DNA of 64,000 nt, from assembly GCF_000550785.1 (NCBI RefSeq), contig NZ_CP004350.1, positions 2,522,009 to 2,586,008 on the forward strand. Direction: 5' to 3'. The first letter of the stretch is position 1, and each line of letters opens with the position of its first letter. This DNA is from Corynebacterium casei LMG S-19264. Lineage in GTDB: Bacteria > Actinomycetota > Actinomycetes > Mycobacteriales > Mycobacteriaceae. A model generated the notes under the pieces. The model worked only from the letters and a program-made list of their open reading frames with translations, did no database searches and was not told where the DNA came from. The translations under genes were made by a program, and so were the position numbers. Shown piece by piece: positions 33,582 to 41,832 of this stretch.

Positions 33582-34844
33582 ATGTCTCTCACCTCACCCG
33601 CCCCCGCAGCAGCCCCTGAGCGCGCTGCCGCCGACATCACCATCCCGTGGTTCTCCTCGAGCACCGTTACCGACTTCCTGCGCGACGGCTACTGGCTCGA
33701 AGCCCCCGACATCACCGGCGATGGCAAGCCCGACCTCGTCGGCCACGGCCTCAAGGCCGGCGAGCTCTACTGGTACGAGAACCCGACCTGGGAGAAGCGA
33801 CTCCTGCTGGACAAGATCAAGGAGCCCGTCGGCGCGGACTTCGCCAACATCACCGGCGAGCACGGCGACGACTACGTCATCTCCTATCAGCTCTACGGCC
33901 CCGGCGGCACCATCCACCACGCCGATCCCGAGGGCGGGAAGATTGACTGGCTGGAGAACCCTGGCCCCGACGCGGTGCGCCGCGGCGAACGCTGGAAGCG
34001 CCACCACGTCGGCCGCGCCATCGGCATGCACCGCCTGCGCGTGGGGCACTTCACCCGCCACGACCGGATCCAGATCCTGGGCTTCCCCATCGTCGCCGTC
34101 GAGAGTGTCCACTCCGTGCTCCCGATCGTGCTCTTCACCGCCCCCGACGACGTCCACACCGCCGAGCAGTGGGACATGGAGGTCGTCAACGACAACCAAT
34201 TCCGCATGATCCACGGTGTCGCCCGCAAGCCGGGCTTGGCCCCCAACGGGCTCGACGGGATTCTCATGGCCTCCGACGAGGGCGTGACCTGGATGACCTA
34301 CACCGACACCGGATGGGCGTTCGAGCGCATCGGCGAGGGCGAGCACAGCCAGTTCGAGCAGACCACTTTCCGCGGCAGCGGCGATGTCGACGGCGGCCGC
34401 ATCGGAGACGACCCGCTCGCCTACGTGGCTACCCTCGAGCCCTTCCACGGCAACACCGTTGCCGTGTACGTCAAGGACCCCGTCAGCCCCGGTTCCTGGA
34501 ACCGGTTCCTGCTCGACACCTACGGAGAGCCCAACGAGAACGGTGAAGGCCCCGGCCACTCGGTGATGTGCGCCGACTTCGACGGCGACGGGGAGGACGA
34601 GTTCCTCATCGGGCTGCGCGGCCCGCAGCCCTGGCAGGGCGCCGTCTACTACAAGGCCATCGATGCCGCTCGCGGCATCTTCGTGAAGTGGAAGGTCGGC
34701 GAGGAGTCGACGGCTCGCATCGTCGCCGCTGATTTCACCGGCACCGGGTCGATGGACTTCGCGACGATCTCCTACTCCGTCGAGCACTACTTCGTCGCAC
34801 CCCGCGCCGAGATCACCCTGCACACCAACAACACCCACCCCTGA
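33582..34844 (+). CDS. FG-GAP/VCBS beta-propeller protein resembling aldos-2-ulose dehydratase
   Basis: The protein is 420 residues, without a signal peptide. Propeller blades are marked by repeated Asp-rich loops: DITGDGKPDLVGHG, ADFDGDGEDEFLIGLRG and ADFTGTGSMDFATISYS. Internal stretches GMHRLRVGHFTRHDRI, EPFHGNTVAVY and ISYSVEHYF match what I remember of the N-terminal propeller of fungal aldos-2-ulose dehydratase/isomerase (1,5-anhydrofructose dehydratase), which makes microthecin and cortalcerone from oxidised sugars. The fungal enzyme is about twice as long and adds cupin domains; these are absent here but a cupin-like protein is encoded at 28848. AAAGGAAA precedes ATG 33582. Loop aspartates probably bind Ca or Mg. 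Confidence 0.72.
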   Translation: MSLTSPAPAAAPERAAADITIPWFSSSTVTDFLRDGYWLEAPDITGDGKPDLVGHGLKAGELYWYENPTWEKRLLLDKIKEPVGADFANITGEHGDDYVISYQLYGPGGTIHHADPEGGKIDWLENPGPDAVRRGERWKRHHVGRAIGMHRLRVGHFTRHDRIQILGFPIVAVESVHSVLPIVLFTAPDDVHTAEQWDMEVVNDNQFRMIHGVARKPGLAPNGLDGILMASDEGVTWMTYTDTGWAFERIGEGEHSQFEQTTFRGSGDVDGGRIGDDPLAYVATLEPFHGNTVAVYVKDPVSPGSWNRFLLDTYGEPNENGEGPGHSVMCADFDGDGEDEFLIGLRGPQPWQGAVYYKAIDAARGIFVKWKVGEESTARIVAADFTGTGSMDFATISYSVEHYFVAPRAEITLHTNNTHP

Positions 34845-34892
34845 ACCCCAGAGACGCCCCATTTTCGGGACACGCACACGAAGGAAACAGAC

Positions 34893-36068
34893 ATGAAGAC
34901 CATCGGCATCATCCTCGGCACCCGGCCTGAGGCCGTGAAGTTCGCCCCGCTCATCCACGCACTGCGCGAGGATTCCCGCTTCCACCTGCGAGTCATCTCC
35001 ACCGGCCAGCACCGGGAGATGCTCACGCACACGCTCGGCGAGTTCGGGATCACCCCCGATGTGAACTTCGACATCATGGAACCCGGCCAGTCCCTGACCG
35101 ATGTCACTCACCGTGCCCTGGCCCGCTTCTCAGCGACTTCGGCGCTTGACGGGCTCGACGTGGCGCTCGTCCATGGCGACACCGCCACCACCCTCGCCGG
35201 AGCCCTGGCCGCGTTCCAGGCCGAGGTGCCCATCGTGCACGTCGAGGCAGGCCTGCGCAGCGGCGTGGCGACCTCGCCCTTCCCGGAGGAGGGCAACCGC
35301 AAGCTCGTCGCGCAGATGGCCGCGCTGCACCTGGCACCGACCCACGGGAACTTCGCCAACCTCATCCGCGAAGGCGTGCCGGAGAAGAACATCGTGATCA
35401 CCGGCAACACTGTCGTCGACGCCCTCCACTGGGGCATGGAGAACGTTACCGGGTACGGCGACCCGCTGCTGGATGACCTCGACGATGATCCGCGCCGCGT
35501 CATCGTCGCCTCCGCCCATCACCGCGTCAGCCACGGGGCACCCATGCAGGAGATCGCGGACGCCCTGGCCGACATCGCCAACCGGCACGACGTGCGCATC
35601 GTCATCCCGGTCCACCCCAACCCCGCCGTCCGGAACGTGATCGTGCCCGCACTGGAGGGCAGGGACAACATCGACCTGGTCGAGCCCCTGCCGTACCTAG
35701 CGTTCTGCAAGCTGCTGCAGCGCAGCGACATCATCGTCTCCGACAGCTCCGGCGCCGAGGAAGAAGGACCCGCTCTGGGCATCCCCACTCTGGTCCTGCG
35801 TGACGTCACCGAACGTCACGAGTCCCTCGCCACGGGCGCCGCTCGACTGGTCAGCCGCTCCCGCCCCCAGATCATCGCTGAAGTCGAACGGCTCCTCAAC
35901 GATGAGGAGGCGTACTCGTCCATGGCCAACGCGATCTACCCCTACGGGGACGGACAGGCCACGGCCCGCTCGATCGAAGCCATCGCGGACTTCCTGGAAG
36001 TGCCGAAGGCCCGAAAGGACGCAATGGCTCACCGTTCCACACTGCGACGCCCTGTGCTGACGGCGTAA
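34893..36068 (+). CDS. wecB: UDP-N-acetylglucosamine 2-epimerase (non-hydrolysing)
   Basis: The 391-residue protein has the family opening IGIILGTRPEAVKFAPLI. Catalytic and substrate residues lie in VHGDTATTLAGALAAF, VEAGLRSG, FPEEGNRKL and the UDP site SDSSGAEEEGPALGIPTL. It interconverts UDP-GlcNAc and UDP-ManNAc in the cytoplasm. AAGGAAA precedes ATG 34893. It is 48 bp downstream of the propeller gene and probably in the same operon, which ties nucleotide-sugar chemistry to this cluster. A housekeeping copy would normally sit with cell-wall genes, so this one is likely a pathway-specific or resistance-type duplicate (inference). Residues beyond about 370 form a short extra tail. Confidence 0.93.
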   Translation: MKTIGIILGTRPEAVKFAPLIHALREDSRFHLRVISTGQHREMLTHTLGEFGITPDVNFDIMEPGQSLTDVTHRALARFSATSALDGLDVALVHGDTATTLAGALAAFQAEVPIVHVEAGLRSGVATSPFPEEGNRKLVAQMAALHLAPTHGNFANLIREGVPEKNIVITGNTVVDALHWGMENVTGYGDPLLDDLDDDPRRVIVASAHHRVSHGAPMQEIADALADIANRHDVRIVIPVHPNPAVRNVIVPALEGRDNIDLVEPLPYLAFCKLLQRSDIIVSDSSGAEEEGPALGIPTLVLRDVTERHESLATGAARLVSRSRPQIIAEVERLLNDEEAYSSMANAIYPYGDGQATARSIEAIADFLEVPKARKDAMAHRSTLRRPVLTA

Positions 36069-36246
36069 GACACCCTGCGTGAGTCGAGGTGCGGGGTGAT
36101 GGGGGCTAACGACCGACATCACCCCGCGCCTCGCACTCTTTGCCCAATTCCAGGGTGCAAGTATCTGAAGAATCCTCAGCCTTTTGCATTAAGCGCGTCT
36201 GCGACGGAACGCTACCCCATCAAGGGAAAGTGGTCTGACGAGGAAG

Positions 36247-37173
36247 ATGCCGAAGCCCATTAGTGCAGGTGAAGGATTTGAGTTCTCCCCAATCCTGGCG
36301 AGGACGAGGGCGTGCCATCGCCCTATCGCGCCGGTCGCGTACGACTGCATCAGGCTCATCATCGTGCGCGATGGTTCCGCGTTCATGTATAGCGAGTTCG
36401 GCGAGCGCGCTGTGAACGTCGGTGATGTTGTGCTCTTGGGGACGAACGTGCTGTGCGGCATTGATCCCGACCCGCAGATCACGGCCAGCACGATCTACAT
36501 TGATCCCGAGTACGCGTTGGATCAGCTGTACTGGCAGTACGCCAGCGTCATTCAGAATCGGCTCGATGCGAAGGAGTTCGCCGACACGGTCTACACCGAT
36601 CCCACACAGATACTGCGTCTCGGCGAAGACCGTGTCGGTTTGCTCATGCCCTGGGTTGACGAGCTCGTGAGACTGAGCATGGATCCGCACGGATTCAACC
36701 GTCGTGCTCCAAGGATGCAAGCGCTGTGGTTCTTGGTGCTGGACATCATCGCGCCGTTTGTGCGCTTCTCGCCGGTCCGGACCTCGCCGCTTCAACGAGC
36801 GAGTACACGCCCCACTGAACCCCGCCATCGGAAGTATTGCCCGCTGCGGGCTGAAGCCCGGCAGGCCGCAGAGATGATGAAAGATCAGCTCGACCGGCAG
36901 TGGAAGCTTGCGGACCTCGCTGCCGCGACTCACCTATCGCCCTCGCGATTCAGCGAAGTCTTCACCGATGCGTTCGGCAAGACCCCGCACGCGTGCTTGA
37001 CCATGCTGCGCATCGAGAAAATGGCACGGCTCCTCAGGGACACGGATGCCCCGATCGATCAGATCCTCCGGCAGGTGGGCTGGAGCAGCCGGGGTCACGC
37101 CGCTCGAGTGTTCCGTCACGCTATCGGCATGAGTCCTAGCCGCTATCGCGCCATGCGACATGCAGACCCATAG
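36247..37173 (+). CDS. AraC-family transcriptional regulator
   Basis: The protein is 308 residues. The N-terminal half (about 20-170) is a cupin-like sensor region (LIIVRDGSAFMYSEFGERAVNVGDVVLL). The C-terminal 100 residues hold two helix-turn-helix motifs: LADLAAATHLSPSRFSEVF and IDQILRQVGWSSRGHAARVF, ending with GMSPSRYR. GAGGAAG lies immediately before ATG 36247. It stands alone between the sugar cluster and the transfer genes, 250 bp upstream of the first transfer ORF and in the same direction. Control of either block is possible; position favours the transfer operon, but no binding site was identified. Confidence 0.88.
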   Translation: MPKPISAGEGFEFSPILARTRACHRPIAPVAYDCIRLIIVRDGSAFMYSEFGERAVNVGDVVLLGTNVLCGIDPDPQITASTIYIDPEYALDQLYWQYASVIQNRLDAKEFADTVYTDPTQILRLGEDRVGLLMPWVDELVRLSMDPHGFNRRAPRMQALWFLVLDIIAPFVRFSPVRTSPLQRASTRPTEPRHRKYCPLRAEARQAAEMMKDQLDRQWKLADLAAATHLSPSRFSEVFTDAFGKTPHACLTMLRIEKMARLLRDTDAPIDQILRQVGWSSRGHAARVFRHAIGMSPSRYRAMRHADP

Positions 37174-37423
37174 ATGACACTTCTGGTTCCGATCTTCCGA
37201 TCTCTGATCCTGATTTACGGGTCATCCCTAAGGTCCAGCTCCGGCTCGACTAACTTCCCGCTATCCCGGTGTATACGTCAGGTGCGAGTCGCGCCCTGGC
37301 GGCCACCCTACTCACCGATCGTGAGTGCTGGCCGTCTCGACACGCCGGACCCTCTCCGCGCACCTGCCGGACGTAGAGCCTGCTCCACACCCCGAAGCCG
37401 GCTCTCGACGAGGAGACCTGGTG

Positions 37424-37531
37424 ATGAGACACGCACGGCACAACCGACACGAACCACGACCTGATCACACAGCACGCGATCACGACAGGACCGCACCTGC
37501 CACAGGCACCGCCCGAGGGGCGTGGTCGTGA
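37424..37531 (+). CDS. Small His/Arg-rich ORF coupled to prim-pol
   Basis: A 35-residue ORF (MRHARHNRHEPRPDHTARDH...) starts at ATG 37424, eight bases after AGGAG (37411-37415). It ends in TGATG with the prim-pol start at 37531, so it is probably translated and feeds ribosomes into the next gene. The peptide has seven histidines and is strongly basic, which would suit nucleic acid or metal binding. No homologue is known to me. It could be simply a leader peptide for translational coupling. It is too short for usual gene finders. Confidence 0.55.
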   Translation: MRHARHNRHEPRPDHTARDHDRTAPATGTARGAWS

Positions 37532-38463
37532 TGGCCGAACACGGTGCCGTCTCCTCGGTCCTCCTCCGCCTCGATGACTCCTGGCCCTTAGGCGCAGCCG
37601 CACGCGAGTTCGCCCGGGCTGGAGTACCCGTCTTCCCCTGCGCGCCGAACGGCAAGCGCCCCCTGACCCACGGCGGGTTCCACGATGCCACGACAGATTT
37701 CAGCCAGGTCCAGGCGTGGTGGGACCAGATCCCCAACGCCAACATCGGCCTGCCGACCGGCCATCCCAGTGGTGTGGTCGTCGTCGATGTCGACCTGCAC
37801 GAGAAGGTCAACGGCTACGACGCGATCAACCGCGCCCACGACGCCGGGAAGCTCGGGCACTGGGAAGTCGTCACCCGCACCCCCTCCGGCGGCGCCCACC
37901 TGATCTACCCGGCCACACCGGCGACGCAGCAGCGGTCGTGGCAGGCGGCCCGGGCTGGTGTGGATTTCCGCGGTGACGGCGGCTACATCATCGTCCCGCC
38001 CTCACACCGCCACATCGACGGCCAGCAACACCACTACCGGCTGGACCAAGTCAACAACGGCCCGGCCACCGCCGTGGATGCCCAGGGCTTGCGGGACTTC
38101 CTCGATCCCCGCCCTGCCGTGCCTGCACCCGAGTCACGCGGGACTCGGCGGACGCCGAATATCGCCGCGCTCGCTGACCGGGTGGCCAGCCTGCGCGAGG
38201 GCGAACGGAACCTGGGCTTGTTCAAGGCCGCGTGCCGGCTGGCGGAGAACGGCATGCCTGCCGGTGAGGCTCTCGACGTCCTCGGTGCGGCCGCCGGTCA
38301 GGCGGGGCTGGGCCAGCGGGAGATCTCCCGGACGGTGCAGTCGGCCTACCACAACGTCCACGGCAGCGGAGCACGGCAACGCACCACCGTCGGCGACCAG
38401 CAGCGCTCGTTCTCCCCGGCGAGTACGGGGCCGTCGCGTCCGCCGGTGTATCGGGTGATGTGA
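37531..38463 (+). CDS. Bifunctional DNA primase/polymerase (prim-pol) domain protein
   Basis: The protein is 310 residues. The prim-pol domain (about 15-190) shows the usual opening AAREFARAGVPVFPCAPNGKRPL, the WWDQIPNANIGLPTG motif, catalytic aspartates in VVVVDVDLH and the histidine loop SGGAHLIYP, then DFRGDGGYIIVPPS. A C-terminal helical region (about 205-280) has the repeat-like ERNLGLFKAACRLAENGM found in mobile-element primases. It primes replication of the element, after transfer or in a circular form. ATG 37531 overlaps the stop of the small upstream ORF (TGATG); an alternative GTG is at 37522. The next gene overlaps its stop (GTGA). Confidence 0.9.
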   Translation: MAEHGAVSSVLLRLDDSWPLGAAAREFARAGVPVFPCAPNGKRPLTHGGFHDATTDFSQVQAWWDQIPNANIGLPTGHPSGVVVVDVDLHEKVNGYDAINRAHDAGKLGHWEVVTRTPSGGAHLIYPATPATQQRSWQAARAGVDFRGDGGYIIVPPSHRHIDGQQHHYRLDQVNNGPATAVDAQGLRDFLDPRPAVPAPESRGTRRTPNIAALADRVASLREGERNLGLFKAACRLAENGMPAGEALDVLGAAAGQAGLGQREISRTVQSAYHNVHGSGARQRTTVGDQQRSFSPASTGPSRPPVYRVM

Positions 38464-39317
38464 TCATGGGCAGCTCGGAACGGTGGGGATGGTCGGTGAT
38501 CACGGCCGCATGCGGGACGATCGGGATCGCTCTGGGCGCGTTCTGGCTCTCGTTCACCGCTCTGGCGGATCTGGCGCGACGCTCAGGGATCGCCAGCTCG
38601 CAGGCGTGGGTGTGGCCGCTGCTCGTCGATGGGCTCATCGTCGTCGCCACGATCGCTGTGGTGGCTCTCGATGGGCGGGCTGGGGCCTGGTATCCGTGGG
38701 GGCTGCTCATCGCTGGGGCTCTGGTCTCGGTGGCGGCGAACGCGATGCACGCTGTGGTGGCCGCGGAGGCAGCCGTGCCGGGATTGCTGGCGTCGGTGAT
38801 CGCTTCGGTACCGCCGCTGGTGCTGCTGGCATCCACGCATCTGACTGTGGTCCTCATCCGCTCCGCCCACCACCATCGCTCATCCGCTGTAGACGGGCTG
38901 GAGAAGGCCGAGCGCACCGATGCCGTCGACCCCGAGCTCGCAACGGTGCCGGACCGGACAGACGGCGACGGTGACGAGTTGCCGCTGACGTCCTCGACCG
39001 TGGCGGACCTGCCCCGGTCGGCTCTGCCCTCACCGACCCCGCTGGAACCGACCGCCGAGTCTTCGCCTACACCGACCGAGGCCGTATCCGACGACGGTCC
39101 CACGCAGCTTCCTGCCCCATCGCGCACGAGCGAATCGGCGGGGTCGGGACGGAAGCCGGAGGCGGCGCGGCTGTGGGAGGCCGGGTGGTCGAACAAGGCC
39201 ATCGCCGCGCGCCTGGACGTTCATCCCTCGACCATCGGCCGCTGGCGCACCCGCCAGACCGCCACTACCGCCTCGTCCGAACCCGGGGAGGCCGCAGAGA
39301 AGGAGAGCACATCATGA
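38460..39317 (+). CDS. DUF2637 membrane protein with C-terminal HTH (SpdA/SpdB-like)
   Basis: The protein is 285 residues. Four transmembrane helices occupy residues about 10-135 (ITAACGTIGIALGAFWLSF; WPLLVDGLIVVATIAVVAL; ACLVS-type helix at LLIAGALVSVAANAMHAVV; VIASVPPLVLLASTHL). This is the DUF2637 fold found in actinobacterial plasmids and ICEs, where such proteins aid intramycelial spread or transfer. A disordered, acidic Pro/Thr-rich linker (150-235) leads to a helix-turn-helix at LWEAGWSNKAIAARLDVHPS. Membrane anchor plus DNA-binding end suggests tethering of element DNA at the membrane. It overlaps both neighbours by four bases. ATG 38466 is an alternative start. Confidence 0.85.
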   Translation: MIMGSSERWGWSVITAACGTIGIALGAFWLSFTALADLARRSGIASSQAWVWPLLVDGLIVVATIAVVALDGRAGAWYPWGLLIAGALVSVAANAMHAVVAAEAAVPGLLASVIASVPPLVLLASTHLTVVLIRSAHHHRSSAVDGLEKAERTDAVDPELATVPDRTDGDGDELPLTSSTVADLPRSALPSPTPLEPTAESSPTPTEAVSDDGPTQLPAPSRTSESAGSGRKPEAARLWEAGWSNKAIAARLDVHPSTIGRWRTRQTATTASSEPGEAAEKESTS

Positions 39318-39820
39318 GTTCCGATCCCGCCCAGGACGCGCAGAACTGGGACACCAGCTTCACCCCGCCCGATCCCGAACCATGGAATGCGCTGAACACC
39401 GCACCCGCTCCGGACCCTGCCGGAGAGCAGAACCCTTGGTGGGACGCCCCTGAACCCGAGGCCGAGCCCGATCACGACGCCGCGAGGATCACCGGCCGTG
39501 AGGGCACGGGGGCTCCGGATGCGATCGAGCACGAGAAGACCGCGCAGCGCCGCGCGAGCCTGCACCAGCGCCTCCAGGCCCCGCAGGGCCGCGGCGTCGA
39601 CTGGGTCAGGCCCACCGACCTGGTCGCCCGGTCCTCCGCCGCGATGGCAGGACGCGGGATCGCCCTGCAGGAACACCTCGCCCGCAAGGTCGACCGCGGC
39701 CTGGTCACCGCCGGGAAGAGCGCCGGCGCGTTTGCCGCGAAGAAGCTGCCACCGCTGAAGGCCTTCGGCCACGGCCATATCCGCGAACCGGCCACCCGCT
39801 CGGCCATCGCACGGAACTAG
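39314..39820 (+). CDS. Hypothetical transfer-region protein
   Basis: I do not recognise this 168-residue protein. The N-terminal 65 residues are acidic and Pro-rich with Trp repeats (PWNALNTAPAPDPA; PWWDAPEPEAEP), probably disordered. The C-terminal part (about 75-168) is basic and helical (RRASLHQRLQAPQGRG; QEHLARKVDRGLVTAGKSAG). ATG 39314 overlaps the stop of the DUF2637 gene, so both are made together. This acidic-to-basic layout fits a small adaptor of the transfer apparatus, which is inference from position only. Confidence 0.65.
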   Translation: MSSDPAQDAQNWDTSFTPPDPEPWNALNTAPAPDPAGEQNPWWDAPEPEAEPDHDAARITGREGTGAPDAIEHEKTAQRRASLHQRLQAPQGRGVDWVRPTDLVARSSAAMAGRGIALQEHLARKVDRGLVTAGKSAGAFAAKKLPPLKAFGHGHIREPATRSAIARN

Positions 39821-39905
39821 GCGGTGACCTCACATGAGCCCACGCCACGACCCGATGCGACCCCCACGAAAGCGACGTGCACCTGACGTACAGGAGGAAA
39901 TACCG

Positions 39906-40769
39906 ATGATGACGACCTTGTCCGAACCCGAAGACTTCACGACCAGCGAGGGCCTGCGCGCCCTGCTCGTCCGCCTGCATGAGGCCGGACCCGCCGCCTG
40001 GCGCTTGGACCCCGTGGCCGCAGATCTGATGGAACACGCCGCGGCCAAGTACACGCCGTTGGCGCGCAAGCACGGCCTCGACCCCTGGGAGGCCGCCAGT
40101 GCGGCGTTCGATGTCATGCGCACCCGCTCGGCGCGCACCGCGAAGGACCCGTGGGGTGTGATCACCCACGCGGTGCGGATCACCTGCATCGCCGAAGAAC
40201 GCGCCCAAGGACTGCTGTGCTCAGTCCATCAAGCTCGCCGCCCGCACGTGTCCGCCTTCCACGATCCCGAACGGATCTCCGACCGTGAGAACCCCCTGAC
40301 GGACTACCACGAGGCCTTCCACATCACCGACCCCGACCCGACCGAGGACCCCGCCGATCACGACGAGGACGACCAGCGGCGCGAGTACGACACCTTCACC
40401 ACCGCCACCCGCCTGGTCGAAGACGCCATCGCCTTCGTGACCATGATGAAATGGCCGCCGGCGCTGGCTCGGGCCGCGGTCGAGCACGTCTGCCAGGAAC
40501 TGGCCCGCGCCGGGACCCGGCGTACCGCCTACGAGGCGCTGCGCCGAGACAAGCACGCCCAAGCGCTGCTGGATATCGAAGCCGACTCCTGGTCGATTCT
40601 GCTCAAAGCGCTGCTGGGGCACCCGCACCCGGCCTATGCCGCGACCAGCACCGGTCGCGGAATCCTGCACCGGCTGCTCATCGGCGAGACCCTGCGGGCA
40701 CTGCTGCGCGATGAAGACCTCGTGCTCACCCTCTCCCTGGCCGCCCCGCGCCGTGGAGGGTATCGCTGA
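39906..40769 (+). CDS. Hypothetical transfer-region protein
   Basis: The protein is 287 residues and mostly helical, with no known motif. The start ATG 39906 has a perfect AGGAGG (39892-39897) at eight bases, which decides against the earlier in-frame ATG at 39834. Residues about 25-110 (YTPLARKHGLDPWEAASAAFDVMR) and 170-285 form two helical regions joined by an acidic linker (DPDPTEDPADHDEDDQRREYD). The first looks like the sigma-factor-like fold of helicase-loader or replication accessory proteins, but only weakly. Its stop overlaps the ATG of the ParB-like gene (TGATG). A GTGCACCT octamer lies at 39877-39884, just upstream of the ribosome site. Confidence 0.65.
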   Translation: MMTTLSEPEDFTTSEGLRALLVRLHEAGPAAWRLDPVAADLMEHAAAKYTPLARKHGLDPWEAASAAFDVMRTRSARTAKDPWGVITHAVRITCIAEERAQGLLCSVHQARRPHVSAFHDPERISDRENPLTDYHEAFHITDPDPTEDPADHDEDDQRREYDTFTTATRLVEDAIAFVTMMKWPPALARAAVEHVCQELARAGTRRTAYEALRRDKHAQALLDIEADSWSILLKALLGHPHPAYAATSTGRGILHRLLIGETLRALLRDEDLVLTLSLAAPRRGGYR

Positions 40770-41788
40770 TGGGACAGGCACAGGGACACATCCAACTCCA
40801 GCGGGCCGTTGCCTCGATCATGATCGGGCACCGGCACCGCACCGACCTCGGCGACATCGACGCCCTGGCCGCGTCCATCGCCCAGCTCGGACTGCTGCAG
40901 CCGCCGACGATCACCACCGACGGGACCCTGGTCTGTGGCGCTCGCCGGTTGGCGGCCGTGAAGCAGCTGGGCTGGCGGACGGTGGACGTGTGGGTCCGCT
41001 CGAGCATCTCGGACCGGCTCGGGCACCTGCTGGCCGAACAGGATGAGAACACCCAGCACAAGGACCTCACCCCCGTCGAGGCCGCCGCACTGTACGGGGA
41101 GCTCAAGACGCTCATGGCCGAAGACGCCAGCCGACGTGAGTCCGCAACGCAGTTCAGTTCCGAACATCAGCCCCGGTGGAACGGGTCCGCAAAATTTGCG
41201 GACCCGTTGGGGACTCCCCGAGGTGAAGCACGCGCACAGGCCGCAGGGATGATCCCCGGCGGTGCTTCCCACACCACGCTGGACAAGATCGCCTACCTGC
41301 ATCAGCTCGCCACCGACCCCGAGACCCCACCGGCGCTGCGAGAGCAGATCACCGCGGAGCTGGAGGCGATCAACGACGGCGGCCCCGTCCATCCCGCCTA
41401 CGAGCGCATCCGCGGCCTGCAGCAGCGCGAGGCGGTGCCGGCGCGCGGCACGGATCTGCAGAGCATGGCCGACGACGCGATCGCGCGCGCTCACCGGAGC
41501 AAGGACGCCCCGGATCAGCCCGCCGGAGACCCGCCCGAGACCAGTCATGAGGAACCGGTGGCGAAGATCATCCGCTGGCCCCTGCGCGCGTTCAACGCCA
41601 CCTGGACCGAGCTGGAGAACTGGTGGATCCACTACAACGCCGAGGCGCTCGCCGCTGAGCTGAGCGAGGAACAGATCGAGAGCTTCCTCGCCACCGCGGA
41701 GGGAACCAGCCAGTTCGCCCGGGACCTGCGCGCTGCCCGCGACGCCCACGACGAGGGCGCGCGACGAGGGCATCTGCGCGCCCTCTGA
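40769..41788 (+). CDS. ParB-like nuclease-domain protein
   Basis: The protein is 339 residues. The N-terminal ParB/Srx-type domain (about 10-95) shows IMIGHRHRTDLGDIDALAASIAQLGLLQPPTI and LVCGARRLAAVKQLGW, the GxRR-type motif. It continues with a helical region (LTPVEAAALYGELKTLMAEDASRRESATQF). The C-terminal third has HTTLDKIAYLHQLATD and a Trp-rich stretch. ParB-like proteins bind element centromere-like sites; in actinobacterial ICEs such a protein often lacks a ParA partner, as here. The gene is translationally coupled to its predecessor. Roles in partition or in regulating transfer are both possible. Confidence 0.85.
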   Translation: MGQAQGHIQLQRAVASIMIGHRHRTDLGDIDALAASIAQLGLLQPPTITTDGTLVCGARRLAAVKQLGWRTVDVWVRSSISDRLGHLLAEQDENTQHKDLTPVEAAALYGELKTLMAEDASRRESATQFSSEHQPRWNGSAKFADPLGTPRGEARAQAAGMIPGGASHTTLDKIAYLHQLATDPETPPALREQITAELEAINDGGPVHPAYERIRGLQQREAVPARGTDLQSMADDAIARAHRSKDAPDQPAGDPPETSHEEPVAKIIRWPLRAFNATWTELENWWIHYNAEALAAELSEEQIESFLATAEGTSQFARDLRAARDAHDEGARRGHLRAL

Positions 41789-41818
41789 CCCCGCCCCGCC
41801 CGACCGGCGACGGTCGGA

Positions 41819-41826
41819 GTGCACCT
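41819..41826 (+). promoter_or_regulatory. Recurring GTGCACCT octamer upstream of transfer genes
   Basis: GTGCACCT occurs here six bases upstream of the ATG at 41833. Copies lie at 39877-39884, 48787-48794 (six bases before ATG 48801), 49146-49153, 52443-52450 and 63444-63451 (six bases before ATG 63458). A variant (ACGCACCTG) lies before ATG 62817. All sit in short gaps between transfer-backbone genes. Function is unknown: an operator, leader or promoter element are possible. Confidence 0.5.
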
Positions 41827-41832
41827 GGGGGT

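Noticed and set aside
33594..35111. 505-codon minus-strand frame opposite the propeller gene
   Set aside because: The plus strand carries recognisable propeller and WecB sequence; the minus frame is Val/Gly/Asp-rich shadow.
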